From Bacillota bacterium (GTDB lineage: Bacteria; Bacillota; Dehalobacteriia; UBA4068): a stretch of DNA of 15,756 nt. The stretch's first letter is position 1. Every line of letters begins with the position of its first letter. Positions 1-6,394 of this stretch are shown one piece after another. The translations under genes and the position numbers were made by a program. The stretch lies in assembly GCA_017439615.1 (NCBI GenBank), contig JAFSIU010000167.1:1-15756 (forward strand). Direction: 5' to 3'. The notes beneath the pieces are model-generated. The model saw nothing but the letters and a program-made list of their open reading frames with translations. It was not told the origin of the DNA and did no database searches.

Positions 1-434
1 AGAGTTGCGCAGAGCAGATTGATCCAGCCGATATTCAAAGGATGGAAGGTATTGGCAAGACCGATTAAAAGATTTGCGACACCCACAATAGCCAGCACCT
101 TGCCTACCTTATCCAAATGCTTGAGTTTGGAATCGATATCGTGAAAAAGCCCGAAATCGCCAAGCTCGGCCTTGCGGCGAAAATATATCCATTGCGCCAT
201 TCGGCCGATATATTCCGCATCCAGTTCCTGCATAAAGCTGAGATAATCAGCATCATGCTTATGCATTTCAAGGCGTACTATATATTCTCCCGGTTGACAG
301 GGCACAAAATAATATGTACAGAAACCGATTTTGTCGAGCAGCCAGCCGGATTGCGCCATTTGATTGAGCCATTGCTCCTCTTTTTCATATTCCCATACCC
401 AGAACACCTTGCGGATCTTTTTTCTTGCAAGCAT
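1..434 (-). CDS. DUF2812 domain membrane protein, 3' part cut by window edge
   Basis: This open frame starts with ATG at 434 and runs off the left edge, giving about 144 residues without a stop. The N-terminus (MLARKKIRKVFWVWEYEKEE, then a run with WLNQMAQSGWLL and YYFVPCQPGEY) matches what I know of DUF2812, a domain of unknown function in Bacillota membrane proteins. The last visible residues (VGKVLAIVGVANLLIGLANT) look like the first membrane helix. The start lies 2 nt beyond the TGA of padR, and its GGAGG is formed by the last padR codons, so the two are translationally coupled. PadR-DUF2812 pairs are a common arrangement; PadR presumably represses this membrane protein along with itself. 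The substrate or role is unknown. Confidence in the gene is high, and in the family assignment fairly high. Confidence 0.82.
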   Translation of the reverse strand, partial: MLARKKIRKVFWVWEYEKEEQWLNQMAQSGWLLDKIGFCTYYFVPCQPGEYIVRLEMHKHDADYLSFMQELDAEYIGRMAQWIYFRRKAELGDFGLFHDIDSKLKHLDKVGKVLAIVGVANLLIGLANTFHPLNIGWINLLCAT

Positions 435-436
435 TT

Positions 437-751
437 TCAATCCTCCTCTAAAATCGATTCACCGTTTGCTACCAACTGACGCAGACGGTCAAGCTCATTT
501 CGCAAAATCTGCAAGCCTTTGGCTGTCAGCTGATATTCCTTTTTGCGGCTTTCTGCCTGAACCGGCAGAGGTACTATCCACTCCTTTTCACAAAGAGCAT
601 TCAATGCGCCATAAAGCGTTCCTGCTGCCAATCTGATCCTGCCGCCTGACAGCTGCTCTGTCTGCTGCATGATGCCATAGCCGTGCTGCGGCTTGTAAAG
701 CGAAAGCATAATATAATATGTTGCTTCAGTCAATACGATATTATCGTTCAA
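437..751 (-). CDS. PadR family transcriptional regulator
   Basis: A 104-residue winged-helix repressor. The hallmark PadR pattern is visible: ILSLYKP-like helix 1, HGYGIMQQ (about residues 23-30), then GGRIRLAAGTLYGALNALCE, the recognition helix region that ends in the wing, followed by RKKEYQLTAKGLQIL. The length of about 105 residues is that of the short subfamily 1. The start is TTG at 751, preceded by AGGGAGGG about 6 nt upstream. A nearby ATG at 755 is in another frame and stops after four codons, so TTG is needed. The gene sits between a 30-aa membrane peptide (upstream) and a DUF2812 gene (downstream, 2-nt gap) in one minus-strand unit. The promoter at 993-1021 carries palindromes likely bound by this protein, suggesting autorepression. 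The effector ligand cannot be read from sequence. Confidence 0.93.
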   Translation of the reverse strand: MNDNIVLTEATYYIMLSLYKPQHGYGIMQQTEQLSGGRIRLAAGTLYGALNALCEKEWIVPLPVQAESRKKEYQLTAKGLQILRNELDRLRQLVANGESILEED

Positions 752-796
752 GCATATCCCTCCCTGTTTGGAGAATCGAATATTAACACAAAAGAA

Positions 797-889
797 TTAT
801 TTTTGGTTTTTGTTCATAAGCACGCAGCTAACCGCTACAAAGAAACCTAAAATGATCCATGGAAGCGCTGCTTTAAAAAATTCGTGCAT
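797..889 (-). CDS. 30-residue single-pass membrane micropeptide
   Basis: A very short frame with an excellent start: GGAGGGG lies 6 nt before ATG at 889, and TAA is at 799-797. The product has an N-terminal amphipathic stretch (MHEFFKAALPW), one hydrophobic segment (about residues 9-26, IILGFFVAVSCVLM) and a short charged tail (NKNQK). It lies between the PadR-type promoter/operator and padR itself, so it is the first gene of that operon. A ribosome binding site this good, a plausible membrane helix and the operon position argue that it is translated. I recall similar tiny membrane peptides in PadR/DUF2812 loci of Bacillota but cannot name a family. It may modulate the downstream membrane protein (inference). 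The alternative is a translated leader that only couples expression to padR. Confidence 0.68.
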   Translation of the reverse strand: MHEFFKAALPWIILGFFVAVSCVLMNKNQK

Positions 890-961
890 ATTCTTCCCCT
901 CCGACAAAAGATTTTTCAATCGGCAAAGCCGTCAGTTGTTCGCCGAGCGATTGGTATTCTT

Positions 962-1013
962 GATATATCGTCATTCGATATATCGTAATCATATTATATC
1001 GTCTGACGATATA
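962..1013. promoter_or_regulatory. Paired PadR-type operators
   Basis: Operator 1 is TATATCGT-CTG-ACGATATA (995-1013), a perfect 8-bp inverted repeat lying in the promoter spacer. Operator 2 at 964-982 has the same layout (TATATCGT-CAT-TCGATATA, one mismatch); read differently it is a perfect 9-bp repeat (962-970/976-984). Their centres are 31 bp apart, about three helical turns. A further half-site TATATCGT lies at 979-986. The placement across the promoter and start site indicates repression. Binding by the neighbouring PadR protein is inference. Confidence 0.75.
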
Positions 1014-1021
1014 TTTGTCAA
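993..1021 (-). promoter_or_regulatory. Consensus sigma-A promoter of the padR operon
   Basis: On the minus strand TTGACA (1021-1016) and TATAAT (998-993) are separated by exactly 17 nt. Both hexamers match the housekeeping consensus perfectly. The expected start of transcription is near 986, about 100 nt before the micropeptide start. So strong a promoter must normally be held down, which fits the palindrome inside its spacer. Confidence 0.88.
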
Positions 1022-1025
1022 CAAA

Positions 1026-1054
1026 AAAAGCAATGTTTCAAAAACATTGCTTTT
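1026..1054 (-). terminator. Intrinsic terminator of the MOSC gene
   Basis: The 13-bp arms AAAAGCAATGTTT (1026-1038) and its complement (1042-1054) flank a 3-nt loop. Read on the minus strand the stem is followed by a T run that ends at the TTGACA of the padR promoter. It lies 20 nt past the stop of the MOSC gene. Confidence 0.9.
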
Positions 1055-1073
1055 GCTCACAACAGCAAGTATA

Positions 1074-1514
1074 TTACTCAACTATATGAAATTCGCAGCC
1101 GACAGTCAAAGTGCCGCCTTCTAAAACTCTGCAGAAAATGCCCTCGCGCGGCATCACACAATCTCCCACAAGCTGCTTGATTGCACAGCCATTATGACAA
1201 GTTTTGCCGATTTGGCTGACCTCCATAAGAACACGATTATCAAACAAAAGCTTGGTACCGATAGGCAAAGAAAAAAGCTCAATGCCTTCTGTGGTAATGT
1301 TCTCAGCGAAGCGACCGTTTACAATACCGGGGATCTTATCGCGGATCTTGTCAGCACTTTCAGAGGCAAGCAGACTCACCTGGCGCAAACCTCCCTGCTC
1401 GTCCAAGTGAGCATCGTTTTCCATTCCCTTGTCCGCAAGAAAATTAACTGTTTCAATCTCATTTTTTGGCATACCTTTTGCCGTACTGATATTAAATGCA
1501 ATAACGCGTGCTAT
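1074..1514 (-). CDS. MOSC domain protein, apparently non-AUG start
   Basis: A MOSC (molybdenum cofactor sulfurase C-terminal) domain protein of about 146 residues. Members bind or transfer sulfur or cofactor groups through a conserved Cys; here the candidate is in GKTCHNGC, followed by MPREGIFCRVLEGG near the C-terminus. Homologues usually begin just before a xxVIAFNIS strand. The frame is open up to an ATG at 1622, but that ATG lies upstream of a strong promoter (1566-1594) and has no ribosome binding site. A perfect AAGGAGG (1529-1523) is followed 8 nt later by ATA (1514-1512), or 5 nt later by ATT (1517-1515), then ARVIAFNIS. I therefore place the start at ATA, where homologues would have ATG. 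It is the last gene after moaC, with its own promoter and operator-like repeat. The exact start is uncertain; the family is not. Confidence 0.85.
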   Translation of the reverse strand: MARVIAFNISTAKGMPKNEIETVNFLADKGMENDAHLDEQGGLRQVSLLASESADKIRDKIPGIVNGRFAENITTEGIELFSLPIGTKLLFDNRVLMEVSQIGKTCHNGCAIKQLVGDCVMPREGIFCRVLEGGTLTVGCEFHIVE

Positions 1515-1539
1515 AATAAACACCTCCTTAAAACAAATA

Positions 1540-1587
1540 ATTCCTACTGAATTACTATGCAATAAATCATAGCAATTCGGTAGGAAT
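1540..1587. repeat. Long inverted repeat over the MOSC promoter
   Basis: Two 20-bp arms (1540-1559 and 1568-1587; left arm ATTCCTACTGAATTACTATG) differ at two positions and are separated by 8 bp. The repeat covers the -10 box, the spacer and the expected start of transcription. This makes a DNA operator more likely than an RNA element for transcripts from this promoter. For read-through transcripts from moaC it could fold as an attenuator, since a short T-rich stretch follows. I do not recognise the regulator; an Rrf2-type protein is only a guess. Confidence 0.7.
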
Positions 1588-1594
1588 TTGTCAA
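1566..1594 (-). promoter_or_regulatory. Promoter of the MOSC gene
   Basis: On the minus strand TTGACA (1594-1589), a 17-nt spacer, and TATGAT (1571-1566) preceded by TG-C, an extended -10. Transcription would start near 1559, giving a leader of about 45 nt before the MOSC start. The promoter lies inside the frame extension that begins at the ATG at 1622, so it argues against that start. Confidence 0.8.
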
Positions 1595-1627
1595 CAGTTA
1601 TATATTGCCTGTTATTTTGCAAGAGAA

Positions 1628-2116
1628 TTAATATTCTTTTGCAGGATCGCGGTCGAAAACACCGCTTTTGCCGCCTGATTTGTGCAGGAGCTTGATATCG
1701 CCGATGACCATATATTTATCAACGGCTTTGCACATATCATAAATTGTCAGACCTGCAACGGAAACAGCTGTGAGTGCCTCCATTTCAATACCGGTCTTGG
1801 CAGAATTGACAGCCTGCGCTTCGATGAGGATCATAGAATTCTCTTCATCGAGCTGCAAATCAACAACCACACTCTCCAGTGAGAGCGGATGACAAAGCGG
1901 AATAAGCTCACCGGTACGTTTTGCAGCCAGAATACCAGCAACACGGGCAACTGCCAGAACATCGCCTTTTTTCACCTCACCCTGTTTGATAAGAGCGAGA
2001 GTTTCGGGTGCGACCTTGACATAGCCGGAAGCAATGGCAACACGCTTTGTGATTGCTTTTTCAGAGACATCGACCATTCTGGCCTTGCCTGTTTCATCAA
2101 TATGAGTTAATTCCAT
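1628..2116 (-). CDS. moaC: Cyclic pyranopterin monophosphate synthase accessory enzyme MoaC
   Basis: MoaC turns the MoaA product (3',8-cyclo-dihydro-GTP) into cyclic pyranopterin monophosphate in the cytoplasm, the second half of step one of molybdenum cofactor synthesis. The family signatures run through all 162 residues: [14 protein letters not shown] at the N-terminus, [19 protein letters not shown] and LIPLCHPL in the middle, [20 protein letters not shown] with the catalytic-region lysine, MCKAVDK, and the glycine-rich tail HKSGGKSG. The length is typical. It starts with ATG, 4 nt after the moaA stop. Its GGAGG is provided by the last two glycine codons of moaA, so translation is coupled. 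The last four genes of the unit stand in biosynthetic context: moeA, moeA-PBP, moaA, moaC. Confidence 0.97.
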   Translation of the reverse strand: MELTHIDETGKARMVDVSEKAITKRVAIASGYVKVAPETLALIKQGEVKKGDVLAVARVAGILAAKRTGELIPLCHPLSLESVVVDLQLDEENSMILIEAQAVNSAKTGIEMEALTAVSVAGLTIYDMCKAVDKYMVIGDIKLLHKSGGKSGVFDRDPAKEY

Positions 2117-2120
2117 TTTC

Positions 2121-3056
2121 TCAACCTCCGATATTACCCATTTTACGCTTGGTGCTGAAGCCTGAGCAGAAGCCTTTTTCAGGCTTTGCTTTGATGATTC
2201 TGCTCAATTCAGCCTTCAGTTCTTCCTTGGGAAGATAAAAGAAAGGAGCCAGATCATTTTCAAAATCCTTGCCCAAGCACATTCTGACCTTGAGATCGTG
2301 AGTTACACGAATGCGGTTGCAGTTATCACAGAAGGAAGAAGAAATAGGCGTGATGAAGCCGACCTTACCCTTGAAGCCATCACCTGTATAAAGAGTAGCA
2401 ACGGATTTTTTATCAGCATTGTCAATGGGATAAAGCTCGGGATGAGCAGCCAAAACCTCATCGGCTTTGATAACCTTTGCCTTTTCATATTTATCGCCCA
2501 TAGGCATATATTCAATGAAACGGACTTCAATAGGCTCATTTTTGGCATATTCGATAAAGGTTTCGATATCCCTGTCATTTTCGCCGCGCATCAGAACAGT
2601 ATTGAATTTGATTTTTTCAAAACCTGCTTCTTTGGCAGCTTCAATGCCGGCAAGAACTTCGGGCAGCTTACCAAAGCGTGCCATATTTTTGAAAGTGTCA
2701 TAGTCCAAGGTATTAAGACTTATGTTCAGGCGATGCAAGCCTGCATCTTTCAAATCTTTGGCATATTTGGTTAATAAAATGGCATTTGTTGTCATTGCCA
2801 GATCGGTAATGCCGGGAATTGATGCGATGGTTTTTGTGATCTCCACAATATCATCACGCATCAGCGGTTCACCACCGGTCAGGCGTACCTTATTGATGCC
2901 AAGCTCTGCCAGGGCTTCGACCAGATTTTTGATTTCTTCGAGAGAAATATCCGGTCTGCCGACGGGATCACGCTTGCAATAGATGCAATTAAGATTGCAG
3001 CGGCCCGTAAGAGAAAGTCTTAAATAATTTATCTCGCGACTATAGCTATCTTTCAA
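2121..3056 (-). CDS. moaA: GTP 3',8-cyclase MoaA (radical SAM)
   Basis: MoaA rearranges GTP using S-adenosylmethionine and two 4Fe-4S clusters, the first committed step of molybdopterin synthesis. The N-terminal cluster motif CNLNCIYC (CX3CX2C, about residues 20-27) and the downstream LTGGEPLMR of the SAM fold are present. The C-terminal cluster motif is CDNCNRIRV plus the later cysteine in VRMCLG. The protein ends in GNIGG; the terminal Gly-Gly is functionally important in the family. At 311 residues it is slightly short, with a compact N-terminus. The start is TTG at 3056, overlapping the TGA of the preceding gene by 4 nt, with GGGAGG 9 nt upstream inside that gene. The first ATG-type alternative would cut off the conserved [13 protein letters not shown] strand, so TTG is preferred. 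It is followed by moaC after 4 nt. Confidence 0.97.
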   Translation of the reverse strand: MKDSYSREINYLRLSLTGRCNLNCIYCKRDPVGRPDISLEEIKNLVEALAELGINKVRLTGGEPLMRDDIVEITKTIASIPGITDLAMTTNAILLTKYAKDLKDAGLHRLNISLNTLDYDTFKNMARFGKLPEVLAGIEAAKEAGFEKIKFNTVLMRGENDRDIETFIEYAKNEPIEVRFIEYMPMGDKYEKAKVIKADEVLAAHPELYPIDNADKKSVATLYTGDGFKGKVGFITPISSSFCDNCNRIRVTHDLKVRMCLGKDFENDLAPFFYLPKEELKAELSRIIKAKPEKGFCSGFSTKRKMGNIGG

Positions 3057-4933
3057 AATGTATAACCTCCCATTTCGGTAACAAATTCTTTAAACTCATC
3101 GCTGTGCAGAATTTCCAGGAATTCCTTGACCAACGGATTGTCCATGCAGTCATTGCGGACAACCAGATCATATTCCTCGCTGAAGAGAGGAATGAAATCA
3201 AGATCATAGAGCTTTGCTGCGGAATAAACACCCAGACCGCAATCTGCATTTCCGCAGGCAACCTGAGTTGCAACAGCGGTATGAGTATACATTTCATTGT
3301 CATAGCCGCAAATCTGCTCGGAGGTGATACCATTCTTTTCCATAAGATAATCGAGCAGAACACGGGTGCCTGCACCCTTCTGGCGATTGACAAAGGTGAT
3401 GTCTTCTCTGGTTAAATCATTGATATCCTTGAGGTTTTTGGGATTGCCCTTGGGGATGAAAAGCCCCTGCTGACGTTTGACACCCTTGACAAGAGTTACA
3501 TCACAGTCAGAAAGATATTTATTGACTGCAGCAACATTATAAACACCGGTTGCACCATCCAAAAGATGGATAGGAGCAATCATGCATTCGCCCTTCATGA
3601 TGGCAGTAATACCACCCATAGAGCCTGTATGAGAAGAAGAGATGAATGCCTGATAGTCCTTCTTGCGCAGGAAATCACCGATAACATCAATGATCGGATC
3701 ATGAGAGCCATTGATAACAAGAGTGTTTTCTAGCTGATGTAAAGGTTTATAAAGATCGATCTCAACGACATCGCCTGCTTCCATACCTTCATTGGCAAGA
3801 GGCAGGGTCAGCATACCGTCTGCATGAGAAAGTGAGGAAATAAGACCTGCGCCGCGAGGAAGCGGGATAGCAATGAATTTGCCGCCGATACGGCCGAGCT
3901 TGACGCGGACATATTCCTGATATTTGAGTTCGGAAACAATACGGCGTCCGAGCACTGCCTCAATTTTGGGAGGACGAGCTGCAAAGCTGTGCTGCAGATA
4001 TTCAACAACAGGGAATACGCAGTTTTCCATAACAACAGCAGCAGAAACGGGATAGCCGGGCAGACCCATAACTGCGGCCTTGTCGACAACACCCATGATG
4101 GCGGGCTTGCCGGGACGGATAGCGATACCGTGAGCAAAGAGCTTGCCGCTGGTTTCGACAGCACGGGAGCTATAGTCATCACGACCTGCGGAAGAACCTG
4201 CATTGACAATTACCAAATCATATTTTGCTGCCAGCTCTTTTACCTTGTCGGTGAGATTCTGCAGATTGTCCTTCAAAATAGGCTCAACATCAACTTCGCA
4301 ATCGAAATCAGAAAGCATAGCAGAGAAAATAACGGAGTTAAACTCAGTGATTTCGCCCTTAGCAGGAAGCTTGTCGGCAGAAACGATCTCATCACCTGTG
4401 GGCAAAATAACTGCTTTTACCTTTTTCAGAACCTTGATCTCGCGGATGCCGCCTGCGATCAAAGAACCGAGATGGGAGGCAGAAATGCGGGAATAGCTTG
4501 GAATGATCATATCGCCCTGACAGATATCCTCACCAACCTGACGGACATGGGCCCAGGGAGCAGAAGAGCTGTCCAAACGAACAGAACCGTCTTCCTGCCA
4601 GACAACATCCTCGATCATAACAACTGCATCATAGCCATCGGGGATGGGATCACCTGTATCAACGATTTCAAAGCTGCCCTTCTGCAGATAGACGGGAGTA
4701 GTAGAAGTTGCACCGAAAGTTTCACGGGAATGAATTGCGATGCCGTCCATTGCGGAGCAATTATAGTGCGGAGACGGAATCAGTGCATAGCTTGCCTCAG
4801 CGGTGATGCGGCGATATGCCTTACTGACGGGGATAACCTCAGTTTCTACACCGACACCTTCCTGTTTTAAAAACTCAACATAACCTGTGACTGCCTCTTC
4901 CAAAGGCATAACCTTACCATAACGATAATCCAT
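3053..4933 (-). CDS. MoeA-like molybdotransferase fused to a periplasmic-binding-protein-like domain
   Basis: A 626-residue two-part protein. Residues 1 to about 400 are MoeA-like: CSAMDGIA (metal/AMP site aspartate), GYDAVVMIEDV, LPTGDEIV, NAGSSAGRDDYSS, and HGIAIRPGKPAIMG followed by GLPGYPVSA. MoeA inserts molybdate into molybdopterin-AMP. Residues of about 400-626 form a PBP-like domain (VINGSHDPIIDVIGDFLRKK, SSHTGSMGGITAIMKGE, RQKGAGTRVLLDYLM, ACGNADCGLGVYSAAK), as in substrate-binding proteins, but with no signal peptide, so it is cytoplasmic. In known cases such fusions are thought to sense or deliver oxyanion or cofactor; that role is inferred here. The start is ATG at 4933, 9 nt after GGAGG; a TTG at 4942 in frame abuts the GGAGG and is rejected. 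It overlaps moaA by 4 nt and follows a second, single-domain moeA by 18 nt. Confidence 0.93.
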   Translation of the reverse strand: MDYRYGKVMPLEEAVTGYVEFLKQEGVGVETEVIPVSKAYRRITAEASYALIPSPHYNCSAMDGIAIHSRETFGATSTTPVYLQKGSFEIVDTGDPIPDGYDAVVMIEDVVWQEDGSVRLDSSSAPWAHVRQVGEDICQGDMIIPSYSRISASHLGSLIAGGIREIKVLKKVKAVILPTGDEIVSADKLPAKGEITEFNSVIFSAMLSDFDCEVDVEPILKDNLQNLTDKVKELAAKYDLVIVNAGSSAGRDDYSSRAVETSGKLFAHGIAIRPGKPAIMGVVDKAAVMGLPGYPVSAAVVMENCVFPVVEYLQHSFAARPPKIEAVLGRRIVSELKYQEYVRVKLGRIGGKFIAIPLPRGAGLISSLSHADGMLTLPLANEGMEAGDVVEIDLYKPLHQLENTLVINGSHDPIIDVIGDFLRKKDYQAFISSSHTGSMGGITAIMKGECMIAPIHLLDGATGVYNVAAVNKYLSDCDVTLVKGVKRQQGLFIPKGNPKNLKDINDLTREDITFVNRQKGAGTRVLLDYLMEKNGITSEQICGYDNEMYTHTAVATQVACGNADCGLGVYSAAKLYDLDFIPLFSEEYDLVVRNDCMDNPLVKEFLEILHSDEFKEFVTEMGGYTF

Positions 4934-4951
4934 AGCTGTCAACCTCCACTG

Positions 4952-6166
4952 TTAATATTGATAAACCAAAACTTCTTCATCTTTATTAATACCTTCGCTG
5001 TCCTTGCCGATACGGATATAGCCGTTGCTGGCAGAAAGCAAGGTTATCAATCCTGATTTGACGGGAACGGGACGGAAAACCCCGTTTTCGATTTTTCCTG
5101 CGACAAAATCATCGCGTCCATTGTTGGAAGGAATCTTTTCTGCTGTTTTTGCGACAAAATATGCTTTTTCAGGTGCTTTGATCCCTAACAGGCTGTAGAA
5201 AATCTGATAAACGATAGCCTGCAAAATGAAATATGCTGAAACGGGATGGCCCGGAAGACCGATAACAGCCTTGCGCCCTGCACGTGCAAGAATTGTGGGC
5301 TTGCCGGGCTTGATAGCCAAACCGTGAGTAAGGAACTCTGCACCGGGCAAAGATTCAATAACCTTCATGGAATTGTCTTTTATACCTGCGCTGGAGCCGC
5401 CGGACATAATAACAACATCACATTCTGCCAATGCTTTTTCAGCTGCGGCACGAATCTGTGCCTCATCATCCTTGACAATTGCAATGAAACGAGGCACACC
5501 ACCCCATTGAGTGATAAGAGAAGACACAAGATAGCGATTGACATCGCGCATCTGTGCTTTTTCAGGATCAAAGGGTGTTGCACTGTCAACGATTTCATTG
5601 CCGGTGGAAATGATGCCGACAACAGGACGGCACAAAACCTTGACTTCAGCAAAACCAAGCGCACTCAGAGTACCGATTTCCTTTGCTCCGAGCAAAGTGC
5701 CTTTGGGAACGATAACCTGATTTTCTTTGGCATCATCACCGCGAAAAACCATACTTGCGCCGGGAGAAACCGGTTTATACACAAGCAGTTCGTCCTTCAG
5801 GACTTCGCAGAATTCTATCATAACGACCGCATCTGCACCTTCAGGCACCCAACCACCGGTAGGAACATAGCAAGCCTTTTCTTTTTCAACACAAACGGCA
5901 GGTTTCTTGCCCATTTCCACCTCGCCGCCAATTTTCAAAATAGCGGGGAAAGCATCGCTGGCCCCAAAGGTGTCAGCAGCCTTGACAGCCCAGCCATCAA
6001 CGGTAGAACGGCAAAAATGTGGGATATCCTCCCCTGCACATGCATCCTCTGCCAAAACTCTGCCGAGTGCAGCTTCAATTGTGACAGTTTCTGTCTGCAA
6101 GGGCAATTCTTTATAAAATTCAGGAATCTCGCGAATCGCTTCATCGTAGCTTTTTACAATCAGCAT
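4952..6166 (-). CDS. moeA: Molybdopterin molybdotransferase MoeA
   Basis: A single-domain MoeA of 404 residues, the usual length. It catalyses metal insertion into adenylylated molybdopterin in the cytoplasm. Visible signatures are CRSTVDGWAVKAADT (about 52-66), VPTGGWVPEGADAVVMIE (about 101-118), GAKEIGTLSALG, GIISTGNEIV, MSGGSSAGIKDNS and HGLAIKPGKPTI with GLPGHPVSAYF. The C-terminal domain IV ends in IRIGKDSEGINKDEEVLVYQY. It starts with ATG at 6166 after AGGAGA. It is the first gene of the molybdenum cofactor unit and lies behind the promoter at 6234-6261. Two MoeA copies in one operon could divide labour, for example molybdate versus tungstate, or catalysis versus sensing by the PBP fusion. 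The sequence does not show which. Confidence 0.95.
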   Translation of the reverse strand: MLIVKSYDEAIREIPEFYKELPLQTETVTIEAALGRVLAEDACAGEDIPHFCRSTVDGWAVKAADTFGASDAFPAILKIGGEVEMGKKPAVCVEKEKACYVPTGGWVPEGADAVVMIEFCEVLKDELLVYKPVSPGASMVFRGDDAKENQVIVPKGTLLGAKEIGTLSALGFAEVKVLCRPVVGIISTGNEIVDSATPFDPEKAQMRDVNRYLVSSLITQWGGVPRFIAIVKDDEAQIRAAAEKALAECDVVIMSGGSSAGIKDNSMKVIESLPGAEFLTHGLAIKPGKPTILARAGRKAVIGLPGHPVSAYFILQAIVYQIFYSLLGIKAPEKAYFVAKTAEKIPSNNGRDDFVAGKIENGVFRPVPVKSGLITLLSASNGYIRIGKDSEGINKDEEVLVYQY

Positions 6167-6233
6167 AACATTCTCCTATAAAAATAAATTTAAAATGCAG
6201 ATAATTATAGTAGTTTAGCATTCTAATAATATG

Positions 6234-6261
6234 ATTATAACATATTTCCCGAGAAATGCAA
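6234..6261 (-). promoter_or_regulatory. Promoter of the molybdenum cofactor operon
   Basis: On the minus strand TTGCAT (6261-6256), a 16-nt spacer, and TATAAT (6239-6234) with TGT directly before it (extended -10). Transcription would start near 6227, leaving a leader of about 60 nt before moeA. That is too short and AT-rich for a Moco riboswitch. Confidence 0.7.
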
Positions 6262-6319
6262 TTAAAATGTCTTTTTTGACAGAAAGTCGCTCAAAATACA
6301 AGATTTGTCTCACAAGTTT

Positions 6320-6331
6320 TTTGGTACCAAA
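6320..6331. promoter_or_regulatory. 12-bp palindrome upstream of the moeA promoter
   Basis: TTTGGTACCAAA is a perfect palindrome about 60 bp upstream of the -35 box of the moeA promoter, in the otherwise featureless AT-rich gap between rpoD and moeA. It could bind an activator, but nothing identifies one and chance is not excluded. Confidence 0.25.
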
Positions 6332-6355
6332 TATATAAAATATCTTTTATAAAAC

Positions 6356-6386
6356 AAAAAAGAGAGAATTGACATTCTCTCTTTTT
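6356..6386. terminator. Intrinsic terminator after rpoD
   Basis: The arms AGAGAGAAT (6361-6369) and ATTCTCTCT (6374-6382) with loop TGAC are flanked by A and T runs that extend the stem. On the minus strand it ends in a T run, 9 nt after the rpoD stop. The flanking tracts would let it work in either direction. Confidence 0.92.
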
Positions 6387-6394
6387 CAGCTTGG

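Noticed and set aside
1515..1622. ATG at 1622 as start of the MOSC gene
   Set aside because: The extension overlaps a consensus promoter and a 20-bp inverted repeat, lacks a ribosome binding site, and does not look like MOSC sequence.
3989..4870. Long plus-strand open frame (293 codons) opposite the MoeA fusion
   Set aside because: Antisense shadow of a gene with clear family motifs; no ribosome binding site or recognisable domain.
4934..4942. TTG at 4942 as start of the MoeA fusion
   Set aside because: It directly abuts GGAGG with no spacing; ATG at 4933 has the right distance.
5246..6181. Long plus-strand open frame (311 codons) opposite moeA
   Set aside because: It lies entirely antisense to moeA, has no ribosome binding site, and its composition (Asn/Cys/Thr/Phe-rich) is that of a mirror frame of a real gene.
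6167..6233. Moco riboswitch in the moeA leader
   Set aside because: The leader from the likely start is about 60 nt, AT-rich, and shows none of the expected GC-rich helices.
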